From Isochrysis galbana (taxonomy: Eukaryota > Haptophyta > Isochrysidales > Isochrysidaceae), in contig CM030938.1 of assembly GCA_018136815.1 (NCBI GenBank), forward strand, positions 3,983,448 to 4,047,447: a DNA stretch of 64,000 nucleotides. Reading direction: 5' to 3'. The notes beneath the pieces are model-generated. The model worked only from the letters and a program-made list of their open reading frames with translations, ran no database searches and was not told the DNA's origin. Positions 54,100 to 64,000 of the stretch are shown here, piece by piece; the first letter of the stretch is position 1; each line of letters begins with the position of its first letter. Made by a program: the position numbers and the translations under genes.

Positions 54100-54749
54100 T
54101 ATAGGGATGGCGATGGCGGCCGTAGTTGTTTGATGGCCTACCTGCAAGAGGAAGAGGACCGCGCGGCCGCCACAGCTATTTCTGGCGATACCCACAGGTG
54201 AGAAAGTTGCCCCTGGCGCCTTTGCGGGACCGCTGGCCGCAGGTGGCGATGGATGCACGAACGCTCCGGTTCGTGAGGCCCCAGCTGGTCATGGTCATGG
54301 TCCCCCCATCCCACTTGCGTGCGCTGTGTCTCCGCTCGCGCTGGAATCGTCTTGCCTTGTGCCTCGATGCGAATTTTCAGAGGTATGCCGCGCGCACAGG
54401 GCCCTAAAGTTAGCCCAGTACAAGCCCACATGCGCACGAGCTTGAGTGCTGATGATAATGAATTCACAGACTCGAGATCTTCCTTGTTTTGTAGGCGGAC
54501 GTTCAGCATACGAGCGTCTGCTGAGGACTGGGTTAGGTAAAGTAGGTTGAGAGGCGGCCGCACTTGAGCCTCAACTTGGAACTTGGGAGCACCAACGGGG
54601 GGTGCAGCAAGATGCAAGATGGCGCGGCTGCTGTTGCGTTGCACCAAAGCGGCGAGGTGTTGCGCCGGGAGTCGGAGGCTACCGCAGCGCGCCAAAGCAC
54701 TGCCGTCCTATGTCTAATGCTCGTTCCCATTCCCAGGCGTTTCACTTAG
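54100..54749 (+). CDS. Possible small multi-exon gene, uncertain
   Basis: Splice-like signals occur in order: CACAG|GTGAGA at about 54200, CCGCAG|GTGGC at about 54242, CAGAG|GTATGC at about 54380, and a strong TTCCTTGTTTTGTAG acceptor at 54495 followed by a short frame ending GCGTCTGCTGAGGACTGG and AG|GTAAAG. The frames can be joined in consistent phases, but the resulting protein has no family I recognise and no convincing start codon. It lies between the thioredoxin and PDZ genes. It could equally be chance. Confidence 0.25.
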
Positions 54750-55056
54750 TAGTATATTAGCTTACGCTAGACGCGCCAGAGCTGCAGAGCCATAAGAAGT
54801 ATAGGTATAGATAGCCCTAGCGCATTGCGGAGGGAACGACGGAGGGATGGATGGATGGATGGATGCAGGGAGGCTGCGCAGAGTCCTCTCCCGACTCCAT
54901 AGAACTTGCGAATCAGCGAGTGGTAGAGATTGATTGGCAACCTGGTTGGCGATCGGTGGTCGGGTTCACGTTTTGAGCCACACTTAGTGCAAGCATTCCA
55001 ACAGGTGGCCCACATGCAATTTTCTGTGCATCGTACATTGCCAATGCGCGCGCGAT

Positions 55057-56061
55057 TCACAGCTCCATATCTTGCAAATCGCCGCCATCGGCATCTAGCC
55101 CTATTCCCAGAGCGATCACTGGCTTCGCCTGTGGATCACGCAGCACGATGAGGAAGAGGTCGTCTTGCGAGCGACGAATGGCTGCGAGTGCCTGCTCATG
55201 CGTGTCCGTCGGCGTGCCATTGACAGAGGTGATGCGGTCCCCGGCGCGTAGCGCCGATCGCTTTGATTCCCCGTACACACCAGCAATAGCGGCCCTGCCG
55301 TCCTCGTCCCGGTGTAATTCAAGCCCAAAGCCGTCTGCTCGGCGCACTAGTGTTTCTGCGATCTCCTCCGGCCCCCGTTCTCCTGGCACTTCCGGGAGCG
55401 CATCCTCGTCCTCGGCAGCTAATTCCAGCCGAGAGCCCGCATCCCCTGTACTGACACCACCAAGGCTAGTCGACTCCCCATCCGGCCGCTGGAAGGACGT
55501 CCATTGAGGGGGGATGCAGTCCGCGCTGTCTGCACTTTTAGTCGCCATCGGCGAGCCAAGGCAATCCTTCTTTGTTGGCAAGGCGCGTTGACCGCTGTCG
55601 TGCCGTTCAGGCAGCGAGCCCATCTCGAAGCTCGATGGTGGGGTCAAGCGTGTGGCCGATGCAGAAGCAGCCTTGAGCTCATCGTCGAGCGCAGCCCTCG
55701 CCGCGTCGTTGAGCGAGGCGATGTCCTCGATCTGGTCGCTCGCGACAGTGGAGAGGGCGTGACTACGCTGGAGGTAAGCCTTCACGTCGGCGTCAAGATT
55801 GCGGTTTCCCTTGGCGCGGCGAGCGGCGAGGATAGGCGCGCTGCCTCTCGTCCGGAAAAGCCCACCTGTGCCGCCCCCGCCGCTCCGGAAGCGAGCCCTC
55901 ACCCTGCGTGAGAGACCGTGGCCTCTCGGGTGCGGCCGCCTGCGTAGAGCGCAGGGGAGCCCTAGAAGCAGCAGGAGAGTGGCGGCGGCGAGTAGTGCGA
56001 GCAGTGGAGTAGATACAATAGACGACGATGCAGGGAGTGGTGGAGCACCCGCAGAGGCCAT
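55057..56061 (-). CDS. Membrane protein with C-terminal PDZ domain
   Basis: An intronless 334-residue protein. A short N terminus is followed by a strong transmembrane helix (LLALLAAATLLLLLGL, about residues 15-32) and a basic patch, giving a signal-anchor. A long polar linker follows. Residues about 240-315 form a PDZ domain: FGLELHRDEDG (carboxylate-binding loop region), AGVYGESKRSALRAGDRITSVNGT (strand and ligand groove with GD and NG) and ALAAIRRSQDDLFLIVLR. PDZ domains bind C-terminal peptides, so a scaffold or protease-adaptor role is plausible; there is no protease domain. ATG 56061 was chosen because the upstream frame is only Arg/Glu low complexity from a CT-rich region. Confidence 0.8.
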   Translation of the reverse strand: MASAGAPPLPASSSIVSTPLLALLAAATLLLLLGLPCALRRRPHPRGHGLSRRVRARFRSGGGGTGGLFRTRGSAPILAARRAKGNRNLDADVKAYLQRSHALSTVASDQIEDIASLNDAARAALDDELKAASASATRLTPPSSFEMGSLPERHDSGQRALPTKKDCLGSPMATKSADSADCIPPQWTSFQRPDGESTSLGGVSTGDAGSRLELAAEDEDALPEVPGERGPEEIAETLVRRADGFGLELHRDEDGRAAIAGVYGESKRSALRAGDRITSVNGTPTDTHEQALAAIRRSQDDLFLIVLRDPQAKPVIALGIGLDADGGDLQDMEL

Positions 56062-56289
56062 CCTCGACCTCTCCCTCCCACACCCAGCACCCTCCCAATC
56101 CCCCCGCCCCTCCCCGCTCGCTCTCTCCCGCGCTCTCCCGCCCCTCTTCCGCCCCTCTTCCCAGGATTCTCTCTTCCTCTCTCCCCTTCTCTTCTCCTCC
56201 CCCCTCGCTTTCTCTTGTGTATCATCCATCCTCTCTGAAATCTCTCCTCTCCCCGACGGCCCCCTAAGAACCCCCCTTCTCTTTACCTT

Positions 56290-56720
56290 TCTCTCTCTCT
56301 CTCTCTCTCTGCTCTCTCTCTCTCCCTGCTCTCTGTCAAGTCCCCTCGCTCCTCTCTCTCTCTCTCCTCTCCTCGCCCAACAACCCTCTCTCTTCCCCCC
56401 CCCCCCCTCTCCCCACTCACTCTTTTCTTTTTCACACGCAGCTGTCCTTCCTTCGGCGGTCGCAGCACGAGTATTGTATTAAACTTCGCACGAGGGGCAC
56501 TATGTACTCCGTATCCCTCTCCTCGACGTCGTCCTGCGGTTCTATTTGCGTCGACGCTCCCGTCCACTCGTCCGCCTGCCCACGCGCAGCCCTCGCCGCG
56601 CGCAGCCCCCCCCCCCCCCCTCCCTCTCTTCCTCCCTCCCCCTCCCCCCCCCTCCCTCCCTCCCTCCCTCCCTCCCTCCCTCCCTCCCTCCCTCCCTCCC
56701 TCCCTCCCTCTCCCCGCAGG
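56290..56720. repeat. CT and (CCCT)n tracts upstream of 56731
   Basis: 56290-56380 is CT microsatellite and 56630-56712 is (CCCT)n, ending CCCCGCAG just before the EngB start. The last bases also look like a splice acceptor, so an upstream non-coding exon is possible. Confidence 0.85.
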
Positions 56721-56730
56721 CTGTGCCCGA

Positions 56731-58112
56731 ATGGCTACGTCTGGCGCGGCGGCACTGCTCCTTGCCTCGTGCACCGCCTCGCTGCTCCACACAGCCGGCT
56801 TGCCCCTGCGTGCAACACAAACACACGGTGTGCGTGCACTGCCGCCTCTTGCGCAGGAGGGTTCGCCCACGTCGTTCCGCCAGCGACTCAAGGCGGTGCC
56901 AGTGGATCGCCGGATGGTCGAGGCAGCGACGGCACTTCACAATGAGTGGGGACGACCGCGTGGACCGCGGAGAGAGTCGCATGGCGGTAAGGGCATGCTC
57001 CACCTTGGGAGTGCATATGGCGTGCGACCGCGCTTCATGGCGGCCGCGAGCACCGAGGCGTCGATCCCACCCGAGGGCCTTCCCGAGATCGCCGTGATCG
57101 GTCGCTCCAATGTGGGCAAGTCGTCGCTGCTCAATGTCCTGACAGGCGCAGCGGGTCTAGCACACGTTTCCGACAAGCCGGGACGCACCACGCAACTCTG
57201 CTGGTTTGAAGTTGGGAAGCGAGGCAATCCCGATGCTTTCTGGCTCGTGGATATGCCAGGCTACGGGTTTGCGTTGGCGAGCGAGGACTCTGTTGGCAAG
57301 TGGGCACAACTCTCAGCATCATACCTACGCAAGCGCTCCACACTGAAATTGGTGCTGGTGCTGATCGACTCGAGGGTGGGGATGAAGTTGACCGATGTAC
57401 AGGTGCTCAATAGCGGGCCATGCGTTCTCTTCAACTTTTGGCCTGCGCCTGCTCTGCCCTATGCTGCCCCCATTCGCCAGAAGGATGCTCTGCCACCTTA
57501 CTTTCGGGTGATCCGCAGATGATTGAGTTCTTGGAGCGCAATACGAAGGCCAAGTACATGGTTGTGATGACTAAATGCGACGTGGCTGGCCCCCCACAAC
57601 GCCTTGCTCAAGTGGCTGCGCTCGTACAATCAGGGTTGAAGAGCGCTCGGCGCCAGGTGAAACGAGAGATTGTGACACACTAATCACGAAAGATTGCGGC
57701 GCGCTATGCATTCTCGGCCGCGTGCCCTTATGACCACATCGGCCGGTGCTGGTGGAACAAGAGCACTTCTTGTGAGGAGGCAGCCTTTCCTCACGACTGA
57801 GGTGGCGCCTTGCAATCCTGCTCACAGGTCCGCCCGATCGCACTCGTTTCGAGCGCCCGCAAAGCCGGCATCGACAGCCTGCAGAGACGGATCATCCAAG
57901 CCGCGACGGGTCGCACCGATCTTCTACCGCAATCAGCGGACCCCGCCATGCCGTCCGGACGCGGGGGCGGGCGGGGCAGTGGACGGGTACCAGGCACTGG
58001 TGGAAGCAACAGGAGAGGTTCCGTCGGCCGTGGAGCAGTGCCCATGGGAGCGTCGGGCTCTCGCCGCGCTGGAAGTCGAGGGCGTGGAGGCAGTCGACCA
58101 GACCGATACTGA
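56731..58112 (+). CDS. engB: EngB/YihA family GTPase, three exons, with N-terminal extension
   Basis: Exons are 56731-57402, 57519-57656 and 57828-58112 (GT-AG, phase 0 throughout), giving 364 residues. G motifs: G1 GRSNVGKSS (124-132), G2 GRTTQ (151-155), G3 DMPGYG (174-179), G4 TKCD (242-245) and G5 SSA (278-280). Each intron falls between G motifs, and splicing restores the bacterial order. EngB/YihA assists assembly of the large ribosomal subunit. The about 115-residue extension begins with a hydrophobic, Ala/Leu-rich segment, so import into plastid or mitochondrion is likely; which one cannot be decided. The C-terminal about 60 residues after G5 are Gly/Arg-rich and not part of the family core. 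Confidence 0.92.
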
Positions 58113-58645
58113 AGTGGTCACAAAGTCTTGCCTCAAGGTTCAAGAGGGGTGTTGGCCAATGGTACTTGAGGCCCCGAGCTAATGCATGCACCCATATAAT
58201 CGCGGTTGTACAGCGGATGCGGATCGGAACGCGAGCCTTGCTCTCTGCTAAAGGATTCTGCCGGGAGGTGCGCTGATGTGTTTTGCTGGCATCGTGCATG
58301 CCGCTTCACGCCGCGTCGAAAGGGCCCGACGCAGATCATAGTGTATGCGTGCAACGACGTCTCATCATCCGTCGTCTCTTTCTCTTACATTATCCTTGCT
58401 TTGTCTTTCGGCGTGTAGAGGCGTGTAGTCGCGCAGCCGGGAAGCCCACTGAATGCTTGCGCTCTGCGATAGCCACTCGCTGCTACCGGCTAACTGCCAC
58501 TGGCTGTATAGGGAGGGTTCAGGGTGCGGTGCCAAGCGCAAATGTAGCAGGCTGAACCTCGCAAGGGCGCAGGGGCAATGTACTACACCTTGCAGGGCCG
58601 GGAGATGCAGGTGCTACAGCTCACAACTCAAACGCCTAGCGCCTA
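58113..58645. other. 3' flank of engB, no gene seen
   Basis: Unique-looking sequence with short ORFs only. The next dispersed repeat starts at 58646. Confidence 0.4.
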
Positions 58646-58745
58646 AAATGTTTTGTGCTACAATGTACAATGTACCCCCCTGGGGTACGAAATCCATGGA
58701 ATCGTACCCCTCTACCGGTTCCTCCCACCATGGCGGCCCTCTCAG
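58646..58745 (+). repeat. Dispersed repeat R7, copy 2
   Basis: Near-identical to 12364-12460. Confidence 0.85.
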
Positions 58746-58945
58746 AGGGTGCAACCTCAAGTTTGGTTGTTTTTTCGGCAACTACTCCCATGTGGATGGC
58801 ATAAGTCTTACTTGCAGGACAAGCACCTCCCCCTCTTCCCCTATTTTACTCTCCGCCTCTTGTTCCCTTGGGGTTTGGAGGGTTCACCTCTTCTTGTTTT
58901 TCAGCTTCTCCTCCGCCTCCGGGACGAGAAGCATATTTCTAGCCC

Positions 58946-59145
58946 GGTCACTCACTAGGGGGGTGCGGAGGGCACCATCTGTAATGGGCAAACGAAGGCC
59001 TAAATAAGCTTCCTATATGTTCCGGTATGGGAGATCCGCAAAAAAAACCGGGGGTCTTCCGGCAAAATTTTCGAAAAATACCCGATTTCAGGCCTCTGAC
59101 TGACCTCTGACGGCCGTGCGGAAATATATGTCAGGCCCCCTCCGT
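58946..59145 (+). repeat. Dispersed repeat R4, copy 2
   Basis: Reverse complement of 20435-20640. Confidence 0.85.
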
Positions 59146-59434
59146 TATTATTTTACCGATGGCCTTCATGCGCGCTTCTCGCAGCGAAACACGAAACCAT
59201 GGGCAAGGCCAGCTGACCCGGACCTAAGATCCTGGTTCAATATGCATAGCAATACATTTTCGCTATGTTTCCATTGACTTGAACGTGTACGTAATGATCG
59301 AAAAACTAAGGACGCTAACCGCTAAAATCGCCAAGGGCTCGAGAACCCAACTTCGACCCGCGACCGGGGGCGCCACGAGGCGCCTCACACCTCCTAGGCA
59401 AGGGCAAGGCGCGGGAGGGGAAGAACCCGGAGGG

Positions 59435-59970
59435 AAAGGAGACCAAATGAAGGCAAGCCCCCCCCCCGTCCGCCACGCAGACAAGGGGCTCTGGGCGGCT
59501 CCCATGGCTAGCGTCTAGCGTGGCGAGCGTGGGAGAGGCAGGGGTGGGCAGGGGCTGAGCCCCGGCCTCCACTGCCCCCTGAGCTGCCCTTGTTGGCCCT
59601 CTGGGAGCCCCCAAAGGACACCTGAGAGCAAGCCATGGCGCGCCGCATGGCGACGCGCCGACGCGCCGTAGGGAGAGCGCTGGGAGAGAATGGAGCGAGG
59701 GAGAGAGAGGGGGGGATTTGCACCGCCCCCCGATGGAGTGTGGTGAGAAACGAGCCCCGTTTGCGTTAGCAAACGGGCGGAGAGGGGCGGCTGGCGAACA
59801 TGTGGGGGCAAGGGAGTGGGTCAGCGGGGCAGTCTCCTCTTGGCAAGCCATCAGGCATGCCAGGATGATGAGTGGTTCCTCCCCCACGGCAAGGGAGGAG
59901 TGGGAGTGGAGAGAGGGGGGGGGGCTCGTGCCCCCCCATGGGCGAACCAAGTATAAACTTAGTTGAGTGC
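59435..59970 (+). repeat. Dispersed repeats R2 and R3-related, copy 2
   Basis: 59518-59800 matches 28040-28370. 59835-59965 matches 24180-24310. The start (59435-59465) is an inverted match to 12697-12725. So several repeats found apart elsewhere are contiguous here, suggesting one longer ancestral element. Confidence 0.85.
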
Positions 59971-60599
59971 TCTGGGGTATAGGCGATGGCGTGAGTCGGT
60001 ACCGTGAGTGCGTGCGGTCCTTTATCTTGACAGCTAGCGGTTGGCTAGCCTGAGCATCTTTAGATGTTTTTTTTTACTCGTGAGTGGCGTTGTTTGTAGA
60101 CCTCGGCCGGTAATCCGTCCGGGCCCGCGCTTTTGCCGGGGCCCATGCCCCGGATAGCTTAGCGCCCTCCGGGGAAGAATGTACACCCAGCGCCGCGCCA
60201 GCCGCCGGCGCGCCTCGCGACGGAGTGGACGCGTAGGCCCATCGGACACGCTCAACTCGACACAGGCACCTGAGGTTGCTGTCTCTGATCAGGTGCTACT
60301 TTAAGTACTACTTAGTTTAGGGCCTTGGTGCTCAGTGCGGTCATGGCTTGGCGTGTTAGCTCACGACTGGTGGCAGTTGCGACACCAATACTCAGCCATT
60401 TCATATATTTCCAAGGAAAGATCCAGGCAGTAAAATGCAATTAAGAATCAAGCGGTCGAAACTCGCAAGCGATCGAGGGAGTGTCACTGGAAGTGACACT
60501 GAAGTGAGAAGTGAGGAATGATAAACTTAGAAAAGGCTATCACACCCCATATTCTCCACACCTCAATATCAACAAGCAACAAAAGTTCCGCGAATAAAC
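59971..60599. other. Intergenic, no gene seen
   Basis: Mixed sequence with an AGGTGCT...AAGTACTACTTAG palindromic stretch near 60290. No product recognised. Confidence 0.4.
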
Positions 60600-61493
60600 T
60601 CATTGGCTGGCTATCCTCTCGTCCCCTGGGCGGCCGTGCCTGCACGTCCACTGGAACATATGCAAATGACCTCCCCCTGCGGCTTTGGAGCACTTCCAGT
60701 CGTTCAAGGGGCAGCCGTGCATGTTCACCCACATCAGCACGTGCACATGACTTTCCCCGGCGGGTTGGGAGCACGTCCTCTCGTCCCAGGGGCAGCCTTG
60801 GGAGCGCACCCGTTCCAGCACGTATAGATGGCTTCTCTTTGCGGTTCCGGAGCACGCCGACTCGTTCCAGTGGCAAGCGTCCATGGGCGCCCTCTGCAGC
60901 ACATGCAAATGAACTCCAGAAGCGCCGTGGTAGCACGGTCAAATCATCCAGGGGGCCCTCTGGCGTGCAGCCACTGTAGCACTTCGAAATGCCACCCCCC
61001 GGGGCGGTGTACGCGCACGTCCACTCGTCCCATTGGCAACCATGCCAGCGCACCCACTGTAGCACTGCGAGAGGATTTCCACCAACGGCGTTGGAGCACG
61101 TCCACGCGTCCCAGTCACAGCCTTACGCATGCGCCCACCTAAGCACCCCTACAACACTTCGAGATGCTCCTTGCTGGCGGCGTATTCGCACGTCGATGTT
61201 TCCCAGGGGAAATCATGATGGCGCACCCACTGCAGCATGTGTAGATAATCTCCATCAACGGCATAATATAACGTCAGTTCGTCCCAATAGGGGAACTCGA
61301 GATGCCACCCCTGAGCGGCGTTAGCGCACGTCTTTACATCCCAAGGGCAGTCTCGTGCGCAAGCCCAATAGAGGAACTCGAGATGCCACCCCTAAGCGGC
61401 GTTAGCGCATGTCTTCACGTCCCAAGGGCAGTCTCGTGTGCAATCCCAACAGAGGACCTCGAGAAGGCCGCCCCAAGCGGCACCGGCACACGT
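60600..61493 (-). pseudogene. Decayed tail of the W-D-E repeat array
   Basis: Continues the 81-base repeat of the gene at 61494-62129 on the minus strand after its stop codon. Recognisable CPWD...TCA...LE.L.W units persist for about ten more copies, but with TAG/TAA codons near 61394 and 61491 and frameshifts that move the repeat between frames below about 61260. The plus-strand ORFs here are shadows. Confidence 0.8.
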
Positions 61494-62129
61494 CTATTCA
61501 TCCCAGGGGCATCCTTGTTCCTGAGCCCACTGGAGGACCTCGAGATGGCCCCCCTCGGCAGCATTGGCACACGTCTCCTCATCCCAGGGGCATCCTTGTT
61601 CGCGAGCCCACTGGAGGACCTCGAGACGGCCGCCCCTGGCAGCATTGGCACACGTCTTCTCGTCCCAGGGGCATCCTTGTTCGCGAGCCCACTGGAGGAC
61701 CTCGAGACGGCCGCCCCTGGCAGCATTGGCACACGTCTTCTCGTCCCAGGGGCATCCTTGTTCGCGAGCCCACTGGAGGACCTCGAGACGGCCGCCCCTG
61801 GCAGCATTGGCACACGTCTTCTCGTCCCAGGGGGAGCCGTGCTCATGCAGCCACATGATGACGTCGAGCGACGCGTTCAATGCCGCACAGGCCATGACGT
61901 CTTCGCCACGCTCCAACTCGGCTAAGAAGACCTTGACCGGCTCCGGTCGGTATTCGTCGACGGCTTTCTTAGTGTTCCAACACGTTTGCGCAAAGGAACT
62001 CTGGTCATTGAGCTTGAGATGGCCCACGACGAGATTGGCGATGGCCGTCGTGAAGTGGACCGAGGGCGGCCGGCCTGGATCGTCGTCGATGGCGGGGACG
62101 GCGCCGTCGGGATTGAGGCCGGGTTGCAT
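61494..62129 (-). CDS. F-box-like protein with W-D-E ankyrin-type repeats, early stop
   Basis: A 211-residue frame. Residues about 28-65 resemble an F-box helix set (FTTAIANLVVGHLKL...SFAQTCWNTKKAV). From about residue 75 are five 27-residue repeats with the pattern C-P-W-D-E-x-T-C-A-N-A-A-x-G-G-x-L-E-V-L-Q-W-A, an ankyrin-related repeat abundant in algae and oomycetes. The middle three are almost identical in DNA, indicating recent tandem copying. The frame ends where a repeat's Lys/Glu codon after W-D-E is TAG (61494), although repeats continue beyond. A protein-interaction or ubiquitin-ligase adaptor role is inferred. The coding strand is C/T-rich just upstream of the ATG. Confidence 0.75.
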   Translation of the reverse strand: MQPGLNPDGAVPAIDDDPGRPPSVHFTTAIANLVVGHLKLNDQSSFAQTCWNTKKAVDEYRPEPVKVFLAELERGEDVMACAALNASLDVIMWLHEHGSPWDEKTCANAARGGRLEVLQWAREQGCPWDEKTCANAARGGRLEVLQWAREQGCPWDEKTCANAARGGRLEVLQWAREQGCPWDEETCANAAEGGHLEVLQWAQEQGCPWDE

Positions 62130-62847
62130 GGAGGCGGAGGGAGGGGGAGAGGGAGGGAGGGAGACGGGGAGGCCGAGCGAGAGAGTTGCAGAGGGCGGGA
62201 GGGGGGGGAGAGCGGCGAGGGCTCTCAACAGCGGGCGCTCGGCTTTTCTTTCCCCCCCCCGCCCCCCCTTTCCCCCCTTCCCCCCCCCCTCCCCCCCTCG
62301 GGCCGCGGCCAGGGTGGCAGGGGCCCGAGGGGGGCAGGGAGGGGGGGGGCGAGGGGGGGGGGCGAGGGGGGGGAGCGGCAGGTCCGAGCCCCCGCGCCCC
62401 CTCGTCGGCGCGACGGGGCCGAGACTCTGCCCCTCACGCACGCAGAACTAACGTACGGACGGACGGCTCCCGCTCGATTCCTTTGGTGGGCGAGGGATCT
62501 GAGAGGTCGCGTGGAGAGGGGGGGTTTGCGCGCGGGGGGGGAGGGGGGGGGGGGAAGGGGGGGGGCGGGGGGCGGGGGGAGGATCCAGACTTGCCACGAA
62601 CTCTGCCTCTTCCCTATGAGTTCGCCTCCCCTCGGAGAGAAGGGAGCGGTCCAAGGGGGGGCCCTCGTCGTGGCCCTCGTCCGCGCTCGATGCGGGGGAA
62701 GATCCGAGAGGAGGCGAAAGCCACACGAGGGGAGAGCGGCGACGATTGCGACGAGACGAGGGGGGGACGGAAACAAACTCGAGCTCTCCACACCGTTTCC
62801 CCTTCGGGAGAGAGGGGCTCTTCCCTCTGAACCTCGTATCTCGTATC
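62130..62847. other. GC-rich low-complexity 5' flank
   Basis: Long poly-G and poly-C runs (62265-62375, 62535-62580). Both strands are open for long stretches because of composition. No gene supported. Confidence 0.5.
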
Positions 62848-62935
62848 CGGAGGGCGGTCAAACAGGGGCTTTTTAACTACTAGAAAGGGTTGGGCTGCAT
62901 TTTTTGACCGTGGCGCGAGGCCCAATAAAAAACTA
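62848..62935 (-). repeat. Dispersed repeat R5, copy 2
   Basis: Reverse complement of 25150-25255, ending CCCAATAAAAA. Confidence 0.85.
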
Positions 62936-63323
62936 TCACAGGACGCCGTCCTTTACTTTCTACTAACTGCCAAGTCTTACTGCTAATAATCCGCAAGATT
63001 CCCTCCATCAATTCGAACCCTCCGGACTTTGACCTCGATGATCGTCTCCACTCCCTTGCACACGATGTGCTACGTCTGAGTCAATCTCGAACGTCTGGAA
63101 CATTCTCAATCTATGTCTACATTCATCATGGACTTGATCTCAGTTCACCTCATGCTTCCGGACTCCTCTGATGCTCAATCTCAATGTATTCTCCGATACC
63201 CCAAGGCACCCCTAGGACATTGGCTCCGGCCAGAATTTCGAGAAATTTTTTTTGAAATTTGGGTCCAACATCGAAATAAAAATTTTGACCGAAATTTGGG
63301 TGCGTAAGCCTCGAAATTTTGTC
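62936..63323. other. Intergenic, AT-richer, no gene seen
   Basis: Unique-looking sequence with CGAAATTTT-type words at 63235-63320, directly left of the duplication boundary. Confidence 0.4.
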
Positions 63324-64000
63324 GCACGGGCGCACGGGCGCATGGCACCTACCCCTACCGCGCAGCGGCTGGCCGGCCGTTCATCGCGGAAGAGGCCCCG
63401 GCGCGACTCCTTGCAAGGGCATGGCGAGGCCGGGGAGGAGTGCAGCTCTCAGCCCTCTTCCTCTCGTGGGGCGTCGCAAGTGGTGGAGTCTAGCTAGTGG
63501 AGTCAGACACGCAGTTCGAGGAGGACGAGGAGTCCCAAGCTGGTAGCGAGGAGGGTGTCGTCGTCGTCAGCGAGGATGAGGATGAGACAGGAGAAGGCGA
63601 GGACAGTGAAGACGAGGACGAGCTGGAGAGGGCCATGCAAGAGGATGGGGTGACAAGGGACAAGGGAAGACAGGAATCGACGCAGCCGTGGCGTTATGGG
63701 CCCGCAAAGCACACCTCAATCCCCCTCTGCGCAGGTCACATTTCTGTCGGGGCAAGCGGCGATGCACTTGACGCCCACAAGAGTGGGGTGAAGAAAACAA
63801 GTGTGTCAACAAGTTGGGAAACAGAGGCATGGGGTGCTCTCTAGGGAAGATTGATGGTTGTGAAGTGCCCTCCCATGATGGGTGCACTGATGGTAGAGGT
63901 TTCCACCATGGGGAGGGCAGCAGAGCTGCCCTCCCACATGAGGTGCTCTTGGGGTGGGAGGGTTTCCCACTGTTGGAAGGGGTCTCAAAGACCCCCTGCA
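63324..64000 (+). repeat. 677-bp duplication, right copy, cut by window end
   Basis: Appears identical to 18248-18924. Confidence 0.95.
63342..63844 (+). CDS. Hypothetical acidic protein, second copy
   Basis: Same sequence, same possible 35-base intron (63480-63514) and same stop (63844) as the copy at 18266-18768. Function unknown. Confidence 0.35.

Noticed and set aside
60518-61925. Plus-strand ORFs with repeated Pro/Arg/His motifs
   Set aside because: Antisense of the W-D-E repeat array; the minus strand carries the recognisable repeat protein.
62186-62876. Gly/Arg-rich ORFs of 200-300 codons
   Set aside because: Poly-G/poly-C runs keep all frames open; there is no domain or splice support.

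Overview
This is a nuclear genome window from a eukaryotic microbe. The evidence is spliceosomal GT-AG introns, a chromodomain Ty3/gypsy element, an RGS-kinase (GRK-like) gene, a Popeye-type membrane protein and nuclear-encoded EngB with an N-terminal extension. F-box/ankyrin-like repeats with a W-D-E signature, a one-repeat MYB followed by a Cys knuckle, GC-rich genes and long (CT)n/(GA)n tracts fit a secondary-plastid alga such as a haptophyte or stramenopile. I cannot name the species from the sequence. No tRNA, rRNA or CRISPR array was found.

Genes recovered by joining exons by eye: a five-exon chromatin-type protein with two Tudor-like domains (942-5239, minus); an intronless CoA-disulfide-reductase/NADH-oxidase fused to rhodanese (9517-11280, plus); a membrane-anchored sulfotransferase-like protein (15166-16725, minus); a two-exon short-chain dehydrogenase (22655-23922, plus); a three-exon alpha/beta hydrolase with a complete triad (25397-27275, minus); a MYB/SANT protein (33353-34726, plus); a partial telobox MYB next to an assembly gap (42515-42932, plus); a four-exon GRK-like kinase (46546-48564, minus); a Popeye-like protein (50612-51739, plus); a membrane thioredoxin (52739-53620, plus); a PDZ membrane protein (55057-56061, minus); three-exon EngB (56731-58112, plus); and an F-box-like/W-D-E repeat gene with a decayed tail (60600-62129, minus). 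They are unrelated single genes with no operon logic.

Between them lies a dense mobile-element landscape. It includes a Ty3/gypsy chromovirus with an LTR (39186-42305), a truncated LINE-like ORF (35588-37505), a second retroelement-like ORF, a frameshifted coiled-coil/chromodomain ORF followed by a 203-bp satellite, a frameshifted AT-richer coding relic (13050-14139), a 677-bp duplication at the right edge, and at least a dozen dispersed repeat families present in two or more copies.

The most striking signal is a set of small elements that look like non-autonomous hAT transposons. Four can be delimited to the base by inverted termini and 8-bp target duplications. Each is filled with its own short repeated word (GAAAAACAG, TACTGAT, GTTAAC or GTATTT). 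One is nested in another, which is itself inserted in a third repeat. Further word-array fragments of the same style occur at 5726, 6240, 8316, 17871 and 49690. The family-specific words look like co-evolving subterminal binding sites.
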